Shown here in pieces: positions 55,098 to 64,000 of a stretch of DNA of 64,000 nucleotides. The DNA is taken from positions 372,001 through 436,000 of the forward strand of contig CP054185.1 of the NCBI GenBank assembly GCA_015180985.1, read 5' to 3'. Below the pieces are notes generated by a model that was not told the DNA's origin, did no database searches, and worked only from the letters and a program-made list of their open reading frames with translations. Numbering within the stretch: the first letter of the stretch is position 1; each line of letters opens with the position of its first letter. A program made the translations under genes and the position numbers. The DNA is from Flammeovirgaceae bacterium. GTDB taxonomy: Bacteria; Bacteroidota; Bacteroidia; Cytophagales; Cyclobacteriaceae.

Positions 55098-56258
55098 ATG
55101 AGAAAATTTTTCTTACTTCTTATCAGCCTGGTCAGCCTGTCAGCGGGCGCTCAGATTACCTTGTCCGAACGAGCAACCATCTCGGTAATTACCTGCGGAC
55201 CGGGCCAGAATGAATTATACTCGGCCTTTGGCCATAGCGCTTTCCGTGTAAATGATCCGGGAAATGGTTTTGATTACGCCTTTAATTACGGGGTTTTTGA
55301 TTTCAATCAGCCTAACTTCTACCTCAACTTTGCCCGCGGACATAATTATTACAAACTGGCCGTGCAGGATTATAAGCGGTTTGAGTATTTCTACATATAC
55401 TACAACCGGTATGTGCACGAACAAGTGCTTAACCTTACCGCCTGGCAAAAGCAACGGCTGTTCGATTACCTGCAATGGAATGCGCAACCTGAAAATCAGA
55501 GCTACCTGTACGATTACTTTTACGACAACTGCGCCACCAAACTACCCGAAATTGTAACCAAGGTTTTTGGCGACTCCGTAACGTTTAATGATTCCCACAT
55601 CACTACAAGGTACTCTATCCGCCAACTCACCGATCTGTATTTACAATGGCAGCCGTGGGGTGATTTAGGCATTGACATTTGCCTTGGCCTGCCCATGGAC
55701 AAACGGGCAACCCCCTTCGAGTACATGTTTCTGCCCGATTTTGTGGAAGCCGGTTTCGATAATGCCACGATAAACGGCCAGCCACTGGTAAAGCAAAAAA
55801 TTATAGTGTACGAGGCACAATCCGAAAATCTTAGTAACGGCCTGTTCACGCCTCGTAACGTTTTCACAGCGCTTGCCGTGCTAATCATGGCCCTATCGGT
55901 TTGGGATTACAGGAGAAAGAAACCTTTAAACTGGTTAGATGCCATGCTGTTTGGGATAACCGGTCTCATCGGCTTGTTGCTGCTATTGCTCTGGACAGCC
56001 ACTGATCATAAGGCTGCAGCCAATAACCTGAACATGCTGTGGGCTTTGCCGACACATTTATTAGCAGCCTTTGCGTTATTCAAACCCCGCAAATGGGTAA
56101 GAATTTATTTCCTGATTACGGTTATTCTCAACGGATTGCTGATTACGTTTTGGTGGTGGCTTCCGCAACAGTTGCATTACGCGTTAATTCCGTTGGTGCT
56201 TGCACTGGCTGCACGTGCCTTTGTTCGCTACCGTTTTGAATTGCCAATGGGAGCTTAA
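55098..56258 (+). CDS. DUF4105 membrane protein
   Basis: 386 residues from ATG 55098. Signal peptide, then the DUF4105 domain (FGHSAFRVNDPG, NYGVFDFNQPNFYLNFARG, YDYFYDNCATKLPE) at about 30-230, and five C-terminal spans. The domain resembles cysteine-peptidase-like NlpC-related folds with Cys/His residues but activity is unproven. It overlaps the convergent histidine kinase gene by 116 bp. A near-consensus -7 box, TATCTTTC, lies at 55071-55078. Confidence 0.8.
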   Translation: MRKFFLLLISLVSLSAGAQITLSERATISVITCGPGQNELYSAFGHSAFRVNDPGNGFDYAFNYGVFDFNQPNFYLNFARGHNYYKLAVQDYKRFEYFYIYYNRYVHEQVLNLTAWQKQRLFDYLQWNAQPENQSYLYDYFYDNCATKLPEIVTKVFGDSVTFNDSHITTRYSIRQLTDLYLQWQPWGDLGIDICLGLPMDKRATPFEYMFLPDFVEAGFDNATINGQPLVKQKIIVYEAQSENLSNGLFTPRNVFTALAVLIMALSVWDYRRKKPLNWLDAMLFGITGLIGLLLLLLWTATDHKAAANNLNMLWALPTHLLAAFALFKPRKWVRIYFLITVILNGLLITFWWWLPQQLHYALIPLVLALAARAFVRYRFELPMGA

Positions 56259-57552
56259 TGATAAACGATGACCCCCGCTCAAATTCAGAAGTAACACGTA
56301 TAACACCGCCCATTTTCTCTACGGTTTCTTTAACGATATACAGTCCGAGGCCGGAACCTTTTGATTGTTCCGTACCCCGGTAGAACATGTCGAAAATTTT
56401 ACCAAGCCGGTCTGCCGGAATGCCCTGACCATTATCCGACACCTCAATTTTCAAGTCAGTATCTTCAATTTGGGCTGCCACTTTAACCAACGCATCAGAA
56501 GTTTTACGGTGATACTTAATTGCGTTAGAGAGCAGGTTGTTCAGTACAATGGAGAGCCTCCGTTTATCCGTATAAACAGGTTTATCCAGCGCAATCTTCT
56601 TCTCGAAACAAATCCCCTGAGCGGATTCTGCAAACCGGTGATTTTCGAAAATATCATTTACCAACCCGTCAAGATCAACAGGTTCATAAACGATTCCCGT
56701 ACGGGCATTGCGTGCATAATCAATAATATCATGGATAAAATCATCCAGTTTATCGGTCCGGTCTACCATCATGGCCAGGTATTGTTGAATAACTCCGTCT
56801 TTAGACTCAAACTGGGCCAGGTTAATTAAACCCTTTATAGACATTAACGGAGCCCGTAAATCGTGTGAGGCACTATACACAAACCGATCGAGTTCATCGT
56901 TGGTTTTCTGGAGGCGTGCGTTTTTTTCCTGCACTTCACGGGCAAGCATGACCAATCGTTCTTCTGAGAGGTCATTGGTGCGGGCCATAAACACAATAAA
57001 GAATACCAGTACAATAATACTGCTGATGAGATTGATTAAGAACGATCGTTCAACATCCACCACCTGAATATTGAAATCACCAAACAGGCTAAAGTCGGTC
57101 AGATGTAACAGAAGAATTAATCCAATTGACGCTGCAACAAAAAATATTCGCAGCAGGTTTTCGGTCGGCTCAAAAATTACGCTGGCCAACCCAATCCAGG
57201 CAAAGTAATAGAAATAAATGCCCAATTCTTTCGGAACCAGCGAGCAGTAAACAAAAAAGTAAATATTCAAAAACGTCAGAAGAAAGATGCGGGCTGTTTT
57301 ATGGAACTCATTTTCATTCAGCAGGTAGGCAACAAAAATAAACACAGCCATAATGGCGTCCATCACGGGCATGAACACCAGGCCATCCACTAAATCTTCG
57401 AGGGCATGCAGAATACCGATAACCGCACCAAACAGGGTAAACTGCGAAAGCAAAATAACGCGCTTGTATTTGTAATAGGCCTCGCTGTCTTCTGAAAATT
57501 GCCGGCTGTACCGCGACCAGTTTTTCGGCAATAAAATCGACAATGCTTTCAT
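56143..57552 (-). CDS. Multi-span sensor histidine kinase
   Basis: 469 residues from ATG 57552. Six or so N-terminal spans (first about LLSQFTLFGAVIGILHAL), a short coiled coil, H-box YSASHDLRAPLMSIKG, N-box LLSNAIKYH, G1 DNGQGIP and G2 SGLGLYIVKETV. A 30-residue tail after the ATPase overlaps the DUF4105 gene. No response regulator nearby. Promoter lies inside the longer frame, fixing the start. Confidence 0.9.
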   Translation of the reverse strand: MKALSILLPKNWSRYSRQFSEDSEAYYKYKRVILLSQFTLFGAVIGILHALEDLVDGLVFMPVMDAIMAVFIFVAYLLNENEFHKTARIFLLTFLNIYFFVYCSLVPKELGIYFYYFAWIGLASVIFEPTENLLRIFFVAASIGLILLLHLTDFSLFGDFNIQVVDVERSFLINLISSIIVLVFFIVFMARTNDLSEERLVMLAREVQEKNARLQKTNDELDRFVYSASHDLRAPLMSIKGLINLAQFESKDGVIQQYLAMMVDRTDKLDDFIHDIIDYARNARTGIVYEPVDLDGLVNDIFENHRFAESAQGICFEKKIALDKPVYTDKRRLSIVLNNLLSNAIKYHRKTSDALVKVAAQIEDTDLKIEVSDNGQGIPADRLGKIFDMFYRGTEQSKGSGLGLYIVKETVEKMGGVIRVTSEFERGSSFIIKLPLAIQNGSEQRHVQPVQAPTELTRNATVAEATTKT

Positions 57553-57572
57553 TATACCGTTCAACAAAGCGG

Positions 57573-57600
57573 CAAAGCTAACCAAACCCTGCCCCTGCAA
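57573..57600 (-). promoter_or_regulatory. Promoter of the multi-span histidine kinase gene
   Basis: Minus-strand TTG (57598-57600), 17-nt spacer, TAGCTTTG (57573-57580), 21 nt before the ATG at 57552. Confidence 0.6.
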
Positions 57601-57622
57601 TTGAACATTTTTACACGATTCC

Positions 57623-59020
57623 TTACATGTGAATCGGCCGGCTGGCCGTGGCTGCCAGACAGGCCTCCTTCACGGCTTCCATATAGGTGGGGTGCGCATG
57701 CGACATGCGCGCAACATCCTCAGCCGAGGCCCGGTACTCCATGGCCACCACTCCGGCCGCAATCATATCGGCCGCACGGGCACCAATAATGTGTACGCCC
57801 AGTATTTCATCGGTGGTTTTATCGGCCAGAATTTTAACAAAGCCATCCGTATCCATCGAGGCCCGCGCACGCCCAAGCGCCTTGTACGGAAAGTTGCCCA
57901 CTTTATAGGCCCTGCCCGATTGCTTGAGTTGCTCCTCGGTTTGGCCCACACTGGCCACTTCGGGCCAGGTATACACCACACCGGGTATCAGGTTGTAATT
58001 AATGTGCGGCTTTTGCCCGGCCAGTTGCTCGGCTACCAGTATTCCTTCCTCTTCGGCTTTGTGTGCCAGCATGGCCCCGCGAACCACATCGCCTATGGCA
58101 TAAATAGTATCAACCTTCGTTTTCAGGTGATCATCAACGGGTATCTGTCCCTTCACCGTTTCAATTCCAACTTTCTCCAAACCAAGGCCTTCGGTATAGG
58201 GCCTGCGGCCGATACTCACCAGACAATAATCGCCCTTCAGTTCAAGTTGTTTACCGGTTTTGTCTTCGGCTTTCACCACTACTTCCTTACCCTTGTTTTC
58301 AACTGCGGTAACCTTATGGCCCAGGTAAATATCCATACCCAGTTTCTTCGCCACCTTTTGCAACTCTTTTCCAAGCGATCCATCCATGGTGGGTATTAAG
58401 TTGTCGAGAAATTCAACAACACTAACTTTTGCACCGATGCGGGCATATACCGAACCGAGTTCCATACCGATTACACCTCCGCCAATGACGATCAGGTGCT
58501 TGGGTATTTCTTTTAATTCAAGCGCTTCGGTACTGGATATGATTCGCTTTTTATCAAACGGGGCAAACGGAAGCGGTGTTGGCTTTGAACCGGTAGCAAT
58601 AATCACTTTTTCAGTAGTGATGGTCTTTTGTTTACTATCAGAGGAGGTGATTTGAATTGTATTCTTATCCACAAACGAACCGACACCGGTAAAAACATCA
58701 ATCTTGTTTTTCTTCATCAGGAAAGCGATACCATCCACATTCGCTTTTACCACACCCGCCTTGCGTTTAATCATCTGGGCGAGGTTGGCCTTTGGTTTTG
58801 AGATTTCGATGCCGTGCTCTTCAAACGTATGGCCGGCATTGTAAAAATGTTCGGATGAATCGAGCAACGCCTTTGATGGTATGCACCCCACATTCAGACA
58901 AGTTCCTCCCAGGGTGGGATACTTTTCAACGATGGCTGTTTTAAAACCGAGCTGTGCACAGCGGATAGCTGCCACATACCCACCGGGACCAGAACCAATA
59001 ACAACAACTTTATAATCCAT
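57623..59020 (-). CDS. lpd: Dihydrolipoyl dehydrogenase
   Basis: 465 residues. FAD-binding GSGPGGYVAAIR, the redox-active disulfide GGTCLNVGCIPSK (Cys41/Cys46), NAD-binding GGGVIGMELGSVYARIG, and the C-terminal His-Glu pair HAHPTYMEA. Reoxidises dihydrolipoyl groups of 2-oxoacid dehydrogenase E2s and of GcvH. Third gene of sucA-sucB-lpd. Confidence 0.97.
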   Translation of the reverse strand: MDYKVVVIGSGPGGYVAAIRCAQLGFKTAIVEKYPTLGGTCLNVGCIPSKALLDSSEHFYNAGHTFEEHGIEISKPKANLAQMIKRKAGVVKANVDGIAFLMKKNKIDVFTGVGSFVDKNTIQITSSDSKQKTITTEKVIIATGSKPTPLPFAPFDKKRIISSTEALELKEIPKHLIVIGGGVIGMELGSVYARIGAKVSVVEFLDNLIPTMDGSLGKELQKVAKKLGMDIYLGHKVTAVENKGKEVVVKAEDKTGKQLELKGDYCLVSIGRRPYTEGLGLEKVGIETVKGQIPVDDHLKTKVDTIYAIGDVVRGAMLAHKAEEEGILVAEQLAGQKPHINYNLIPGVVYTWPEVASVGQTEEQLKQSGRAYKVGNFPYKALGRARASMDTDGFVKILADKTTDEILGVHIIGARAADMIAAGVVAMEYRASAEDVARMSHAHPTYMEAVKEACLAATASRPIHM

Positions 59021-59052
59021 ACGATGATTTTTATTTCTAGTAATTTATTTCA

Positions 59053-59092
59053 CTCCCATCTCCCTGAGGTAAAAGAAGGCAGGGGATGAGGG
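59053..59092. repeat. Imperfect hairpin repeat in the sucB-lpd spacer
   Basis: CTCCCATCTCCCT pairs imperfectly with AGGGGATGAGGG across an A/G-rich loop. It resembles the CCCTCATCCC-type intergenic repeats of many genomes. It may attenuate lpd. Confidence 0.4.
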
Positions 59093-60604
59093 CTAAACCC
59101 CCAACACTAACCTTCCCGGGTCTTCCAGCATCTCTTTTACCCGAACCAGAAAACTTACTGATTCGCGCCCGTCAATAATGCGATGGTCATACGACATGGC
59201 TACGTACATGACCGGAGTGATTACAATCTGACCGTTTTTAACAACCGGCCGCTCCACAATATTGTGCATACCCAAAATAGCCGACTGTGGCGGATTAATA
59301 ATGGGCGTTGACAGCATGGACCCAAACACACCTCCGTTGGTTATGGAAAATGTGCCTCCGGTCATTTCTTCAATGGATAGCTTTCCTTCCCTGCCTTTTG
59401 CAGCCAGCCTGGCAATTTCTGCTTCAATCTGGTCGAACGATAACGACTCGGCATTGCGGATAACCGGCACCACCAGGCCGCGTGGTGTTGAAACGGCTAT
59501 AGAAATGTCGCAATAATCATGGTACACAATTTCATCGCCATCTATCTGGGCATTCACCGCAGGCCACTCCTTCAGCGCCTGGCAAACCGCCTTGGTAAAG
59601 AACGACATGAAGCCCAGGCCTACGCCATATTTCTCCTTGAATTTGTCCTTGTACTTCGCGCGCATATCCATAATAGGCTTCATATCCACTTCGTTAAAGG
59701 TGGTGAGCATGGCCGTTTCATTTTTTACAGCCACGAGCCTGCGCGCAATGGTTTTGCGCAGCGAAGTCATTTTTTCTCTGCGCTGATTACGCGATCCTCC
59801 ACCGGCAATAACCGGTGGGCCTGAAGACGCTGCCGGCTGTTTGGCCGGTTCAGCCTTAGCCGATGGCTGGGCTTTCAGGGCATCTTCTTTGGTAATGCGA
59901 CCTCCCACACCGGTACCGGCTACCTGGCTGGCGGGTATGCCTTTCTCATCGAGGATTTTTCCGGCTGCGGGTGAAGGATGACCGGCAGCATACGATTTAT
60001 CTCCTGATGAAACCGTTGTGGCTGCAGAAGCAGGTGTAGCTGCTGAGGTGACAGGTGCGCCTTCCATCACTTCGATTTTGCAAATCAACCCACCAATGGG
60101 CAGTGTTTCTTTTTCTTTAGCAACGATTCGTAAAATACCGTTAGCTTCGGCAGGTAATTCAAACGTGGCTTTATCGGACTCCACTTCGGCAATTACTTCA
60201 TCAAGTTGAATGTAATCACCATCCTTTTTCAGCCAGGTTGAGATGGTAACCTCGGTAATTGATTCGCCAACCGCGGGTACTTTCATTTCTTTAACAGCGC
60301 CCGTTGCTTTTGTGGCAGCTTCAGGATTCTTCGCTACCGGTTTATTTTCCTTTGCAACTGGTTTACCTGCCGATTCTTCAATCTCACAAATCAATTCACC
60401 AATCGGCACGCTTTCACCTTGCTGCTTTTTTATGCGAAGCACTCCGGCTGCCGGGGCAGTTAACTCAAAGGTTGCTTTGTCCGATTCCAGTTCGGCAATT
60501 ACTTCATCCATCTGCACCACATCGCCATCTTTCTTAGTCCAGTTGGCAACGGTCACTTCAGTGATAGACTCGCCTACGGTAGGCACTTTTACCTGAATAG
60601 CCAT
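59093..60604 (-). CDS. sucB: 2-oxoglutarate dehydrogenase E2 with two lipoyl domains
   Basis: 503 residues: two tandem lipoyl domains (lysines 43 and 145 in ESDKATFEL), each followed by an Ala/Pro/Lys linker, an E3-binding domain ([18 protein letters not shown]), and the catalytic domain ending with [10 protein letters not shown]2 transfers succinyl from the lipoyl arm to CoA. A single lipoyl domain is the commoner state in E2o. Confidence 0.94.
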   Translation of the reverse strand: MAIQVKVPTVGESITEVTVANWTKKDGDVVQMDEVIAELESDKATFELTAPAAGVLRIKKQQGESVPIGELICEIEESAGKPVAKENKPVAKNPEAATKATGAVKEMKVPAVGESITEVTISTWLKKDGDYIQLDEVIAEVESDKATFELPAEANGILRIVAKEKETLPIGGLICKIEVMEGAPVTSAATPASAATTVSSGDKSYAAGHPSPAAGKILDEKGIPASQVAGTGVGGRITKEDALKAQPSAKAEPAKQPAASSGPPVIAGGGSRNQRREKMTSLRKTIARRLVAVKNETAMLTTFNEVDMKPIMDMRAKYKDKFKEKYGVGLGFMSFFTKAVCQALKEWPAVNAQIDGDEIVYHDYCDISIAVSTPRGLVVPVIRNAESLSFDQIEAEIARLAAKGREGKLSIEEMTGGTFSITNGGVFGSMLSTPIINPPQSAILGMHNIVERPVVKNGQIVITPVMYVAMSYDHRIIDGRESVSFLVRVKEMLEDPGRLVLGV

Positions 60605-60636
60605 AGTTTAATTTTAGATTGGTTGATTGAAGATTT

Positions 60637-63360
60637 TTAGATTTCAAATGCCTGTGTGATGATCTTCTCCTGCTCGGTTTTATGAAGTTTAGAGTAACCC
60701 GTTGCAGGCGAGGCACTCGACTTCCGGGCAACCACTTTCCACTTTTCATCGGGCATAAACCGGTGGATATACGCCCAATAACCCATGTTGTACGGCTCCT
60801 CCTGTGCCCAGATCATCTCTACATTTTTGTATCTCTTCAGCACCGTCTGAAGCTGGTGTTTCGGGAACGGATACAGTTGCTCCAGGCGGATGATAGCCGT
60901 GTCTTTGATTTTCTTTTTCTGTTGATATTCCTGCAATTCAAAGAACAACTTGCCGGTGCAAAGTACAACCCGCTTCACATCTTTTGGATTTGCGTTAGGA
61001 TCATCAAATACCTCGACAAACGATCCGGTAGTAAACTCCTTCAAAGGTGACACAACACCCGGATGGCGCAATAACGATTTGGGCGAGAATACCACGCAGG
61101 GTTTACGGAATTCCCACTTCATCTGCCTGCGTAACAAATGAAAATAATTCGCTGCCGAAGTCATGTTGGCCACCACCATGTTCAATTCAGAGGCCTGCTG
61201 CAGAAAACGTTCCGGCCGGGCGCTGGAGTGCTCCGGTCCCTGCCCTTCATAGCCATGCGGCAACAAAAGCACCAATCCGTTTTGCCGCTGCCATTTCGAT
61301 TCGGCACTGGTAATAAACTGGTCGATAATTACTTGTGCTCCGTTTACAAAATCGCCAAACTGGGCTTCCCATATTACCAACGCATGTGGTGTAGCCAATG
61401 CATAGCCATATTCAAAGCCCATTACGCCAAATTCTGAGAGTAATGAATTGTACATGTGCAACCTGGCCTGGTCGGCACTGATGTGGTTCAGCCCACAATA
61501 CGATTCGTTGGTATTTACATCCCAGAAATAGGCATGCCGATGGGAGAACGTGCCGCGCTTTACATCCTGGCCTGACATGCGCACGATATACTTTTCGGTG
61601 AGCAGCGAACCAAAAGCCAGCAATTCAGCTTCGGCCCACCCCAGGGCCTTGGTTTCGAAAAAAGCATCTTTTCTATCTTTCAGCAGTTTTTCAATCTGCT
61701 TTATCGGTTTAAAGCCCTCCGGAATGGTGGTAAGCGCTTTGCCGACCTTATCGATAACTGCCTGGGAGATGGCCGTGTTCGGTGACTTATCAAAATCTTC
61801 GGCAACCGCTTTGCGCATAGTTTGCCACTCCTCCTCGCGCTCCTGAAATTTATAAGGCAGCGATTTTTGCTTTACCTCATTAAGCCGATCCTGCAACTGG
61901 TTACGGAAGTTTTTATCCATCTCATCGGCCAGTGCCGCATCCACACCGCTGCTGGCGAGTTTCTTTACATACACTTCGCGCGGGTTGGGATGTTTGGCAA
62001 TCAGGCTGTACAATTTTGGCTGCGTAAACTTCGGCTCATCGCTTTCGTTATGCCCGTGCCTGCGGTAGCAGAGCATATCAATAAAAATATCTTTACCAAA
62101 CCGCTGTCGGTATTCCACTGCCAGGTTGGCGGCAAAGGTTACAGCCTCGGCATCATCACCATTTACATGCAACACGGGTGCGTCAATAATTTTCGCCACA
62201 TCGGTACAATAAATCGCTGTGCGGGCATCATCATAGTCGGTTGTAAAGCCTACCTGGTTGTTGATAACAAAGTGAATGGTGCCGCCTGTAGTATATCCCG
62301 GTAAGCCGGACATCTGCACCACTTCATAAACTATGCCCTGGCCGGCAATAGCCGCATCGCCATGAATGAGGATGGCCATAGCCTGCTTCAGGTTGCCATT
62401 GTATTCGTCATCAATCTGGCCGCGGGTATAGCCAACCACCAGCGGATCAACCGCCTCAAGGTGCGATGGGTTGGGTGTTAGTTTAACATAAATCTTCTTG
62501 CCCGAAGGCGTATCAATACGGCTGGCATAACCCAGGTGATATTTCACATCCCCATCGCCCATGGTGGCATCGGGATTAACCTGCCCTTCGAACTCGGTAA
62601 AAATTTGTTCGTAGGTTTTACCCAGAATATTGGCCAGCACATTCAACCGACCGCGGTGCGCCATGCCTATCACAACCTCCTTTACATCCAGTTCGGCTGC
62701 CTTATTGATAATGGCCTGCAAACCGGGAATGGTGTTCTCTCCTCCTTCCAGCGAAAAGCGCTTCTGCCCCAAAAACTTGGTGTGTAAAAAATTTTCAAAT
62801 ACAACTGCTTCATTCAGTTTACCAAGAATGCGTTTCTTCTCTTCCAGATCAGGATTATGATTGTAGTACTCCGTTTCGCACTTATTGAAAAACCATTGGC
62901 GAATATCATCGTTGCGGATGTAGTTGTATTCAAACCCGATGGTGCCGAGATAAACCTTTTTGAGCTTTTCAACAATGTTCCGCAACGTGGTGCGCTTCAT
63001 GCCGATTTCAGCGGCCACATCAAACTCGGTATCCAGATCAGCATCCGACAATCCAAAAAACTTCAGGTCGAAGTGAACATTGTGATTCCTTCGCTCCCGC
63101 ACCGGGTTGGTTTTAGAAGCCAGGTGCGCAAATGATCGATAGGCAAAAATCAGGTTCCGTACCTGGGTTTCTTTTATCGAATGCGTGTCGGTGCCCGCAA
63201 CAGCACCACCGTTTTCACCATACCGTTGGATTGAAAATTCATATCCTTCAAAAAATTTCTGCCAGGTGAGGTCGACTGAAGTGGGATCGGATTTATAATT
63301 CTGGTAGAGCTGGTCAAGGTAGCTGACATCAGCATTGGAGATATAAGAATACTTATCCAT
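60637..63360 (-). CDS. sucA: 2-oxoglutarate dehydrogenase E1
   Basis: 907 residues from ATG 63360 (DKYSYISNADVSYLDQLYQN); an extended frame to 63402 is not needed. ThDP-binding region with HGDAAIAGQG, GMAHRGRLNVL and FTQPKLYSLI. E1o decarboxylates 2-oxoglutarate and loads the lipoyl arm. First gene of the operon, 32 bp before sucB. Confidence 0.97.
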   Translation of the reverse strand: MDKYSYISNADVSYLDQLYQNYKSDPTSVDLTWQKFFEGYEFSIQRYGENGGAVAGTDTHSIKETQVRNLIFAYRSFAHLASKTNPVRERRNHNVHFDLKFFGLSDADLDTEFDVAAEIGMKRTTLRNIVEKLKKVYLGTIGFEYNYIRNDDIRQWFFNKCETEYYNHNPDLEEKKRILGKLNEAVVFENFLHTKFLGQKRFSLEGGENTIPGLQAIINKAAELDVKEVVIGMAHRGRLNVLANILGKTYEQIFTEFEGQVNPDATMGDGDVKYHLGYASRIDTPSGKKIYVKLTPNPSHLEAVDPLVVGYTRGQIDDEYNGNLKQAMAILIHGDAAIAGQGIVYEVVQMSGLPGYTTGGTIHFVINNQVGFTTDYDDARTAIYCTDVAKIIDAPVLHVNGDDAEAVTFAANLAVEYRQRFGKDIFIDMLCYRRHGHNESDEPKFTQPKLYSLIAKHPNPREVYVKKLASSGVDAALADEMDKNFRNQLQDRLNEVKQKSLPYKFQEREEEWQTMRKAVAEDFDKSPNTAISQAVIDKVGKALTTIPEGFKPIKQIEKLLKDRKDAFFETKALGWAEAELLAFGSLLTEKYIVRMSGQDVKRGTFSHRHAYFWDVNTNESYCGLNHISADQARLHMYNSLLSEFGVMGFEYGYALATPHALVIWEAQFGDFVNGAQVIIDQFITSAESKWQRQNGLVLLLPHGYEGQGPEHSSARPERFLQQASELNMVVANMTSAANYFHLLRRQMKWEFRKPCVVFSPKSLLRHPGVVSPLKEFTTGSFVEVFDDPNANPKDVKRVVLCTGKLFFELQEYQQKKKIKDTAIIRLEQLYPFPKHQLQTVLKRYKNVEMIWAQEEPYNMGYWAYIHRFMPDEKWKVVARKSSASPATGYSKLHKTEQEKIITQAFEI

Positions 63361-63384
63361 AGTTGCAGGATTTGGATGGGGTAT

Positions 63385-63392
63385 CAAATGTA
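63385..63392 (-). promoter_or_regulatory. -7 element for sucA-sucB-lpd
   Basis: Minus-strand TACATTTG, exact consensus, 25 nt before ATG 63360; a T-run about 19 nt upstream may act as -33. Confidence 0.5.
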
Positions 63393-63480
63393 TCGAACCC
63401 AATCAGCAATTAAAAATTGAATACTCGTTTGAGCAATTATTTATTCATAAAAATGCTTTAGGCCCTTTCGGGGATACGGG

Positions 63481-63510
63481 TTGGCATAACTGAAAAAAGG
63501 CCTATATTTG
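63481..63510 (+). promoter_or_regulatory. Promoter for rpsP
   Basis: TTG (63481-63483), 19-nt spacer and TATATTTG (63503-63510), exact consensus, 42 nt before the ATG. Confidence 0.65.
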
Positions 63511-63551
63511 CAGCCTTTATTAACCGGACGAGATCCAAAAACAAGTAAAAA

Positions 63552-64000
63552 ATGGCAGTTAAAATCAGATTGGCCCGCAGAGGCCGCAAAAAACTGGCCC
63601 GCTTTGATGTTGTCATTGCCGATGCCAGGGCACCACGTGATGGTCGCTTTATTGAGAAAATTGGTACGTATAACCCTTTAACAGTTCCGGCCTCCATTGA
63701 ACTGGATGAGGAAAAAGCCTTTCAATGGCTTATGAACGGGGCACAGCCCTCGGAAACCGTTAAAGCGATGCTCTCCTACCGGGGCGTTATGCTGCGCAAG
63801 CACCTGCAGATTGGCGTTATTAAAGGCGCCTTTTCACAAGAAGAAGCCGACCGCAGACTGGCTGAGTGGAAACAGGCTAAAGAAGCTAAGATCCAGGCCA
63901 AGCGCGAACGGGTTGTTGATACGAAGAAAGCGCAGGCCCAGGCACGTAAGGAAGCTGAGGCTAAAATCAAGGAAGCACGTGCTGAGGCTATTCGTAAGAA
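63552..64000 (+). CDS. rpsP: 30S ribosomal protein S16 (3' partial)
   Basis: ATG 63552 (VKIRLARRGRKKLARFDVVI); the frame is open to the window end, 149 codons seen. S16 core is about residues 1-85. It then runs into a Lys/Glu/Ala-rich coiled segment (KQAKEAKIQAKRE, ARKEAEAKIKEARAEA), an extension seen in Bacteroidota S16. S16 binds 16S rRNA in the body of the small subunit. Confidence 0.96.
   Translation, partial: MAVKIRLARRGRKKLARFDVVIADARAPRDGRFIEKIGTYNPLTVPASIELDEEKAFQWLMNGAQPSETVKAMLSYRGVMLRKHLQIGVIKGAFSQEEADRRLAEWKQAKEAKIQAKRERVVDTKKAQAQARKEAEAKIKEARAEAIRK

Noticed and set aside
57629-58399. 256-codon plus-strand frame opposite lpd
   Set aside because: Shadow frame; lpd is intact with all motifs.

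Overview
The window is chromosomal DNA of a member of the phylum Bacteroidota, most likely order Cytophagales. Reasons: the C-terminus of the giant type IX secretion protein SprA at the left edge; atpD-atpC standing alone with a very short epsilon subunit; a FeoB-associated Cys-rich mini-protein; DUF4105 and DUF6787-type proteins; no Shine-Dalgarno pattern; and many promoters of the Bacteroidota type (TTG/TTTG at -33, TAnnTTTG at -7). Most of the window is dense, ordinary core-genome sequence, and no tRNA, rRNA, CRISPR array, prophage or intact transposon was seen.

Layout. 1-5.9 kb: sprA end, then glycine cleavage and lipoylation genes (gcvH, lipA, gcvP) with an antisense nucleotidyltransferase. 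5.8-9.6 kb: a 55-residue membrane protein, a secreted M28 peptidase with a small exported partner, a TauE-type exporter and an Fe-S serine dehydratase. 9.7-15.9 kb (minus): an operon of an outer-membrane barrel and an exported WD40-caspase protein, then an exported S10 peptidase, a phosphodiesterase/phosphatase and a small membrane protein. 15.9-22.3 kb: nucleotide salvage and growth genes (upp, hpt, adk, a new 43-residue coupled ORF, obg) and the chaperone pair grpE-dnaJ. 22.4-28.9 kb: an exported adhesin-like protein, an ABC exporter, a histidine kinase and atpDC. 28.9-32.9 kb is the most accessory part: a rluA operon, a beta-lactamase-like lipoprotein, and a small scarred region where the tail of an IS256-type transposase cuts off a phosphodiester glycosidase gene and meets an A/T-rich lipoprotein gene, followed by an XRE-type regulator flanked by 12-bp direct repeats. 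32.9-41.7 kb: prfC, dnaK, lysC, nhaD, glutamate dehydrogenase, anmK. 41.8-51 kb: an envelope-biogenesis block (barrel, TPR protein, lptC, a 51-residue membrane protein, CNNM/CorC protein, periplasmic-type PPIase), then DUF493, pterin dehydratase, rsmI and an inositol monophosphatase. 51-57.6 kb: MacB-like permease, FeoB-associated protein, radical SAM/SPASM protein, DUF4105 protein, histidine kinase. 57.6-63.4 kb: lpd-sucB-sucA (2-oxoglutarate dehydrogenase). The window ends inside rpsP.

How the genes connect. Lipoic acid chemistry recurs: LipA makes the cofactor, GcvH and a two-lipoyl-domain SucB carry it, and Lpd reoxidises it. The chaperone machine DnaK/DnaJ/GrpE is split over two loci that share an upstream 17-nt motif. 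Several short membrane proteins are translationally coupled to essential genes.

Most interesting observations: the IS256 scar at about 31.75-31.94 kb; the direct repeats bracketing the XRE gene beside prfC; predicted leaderless promoters placed 3-4 nt before start codons; DnaJ keeping only two of four zinc-finger motifs; the exported caspase-barrel operon; the motif shared by grpE and dnaK; and intrinsic terminators whose T-tracts run into the start codons of lptC and the DUF493 gene.
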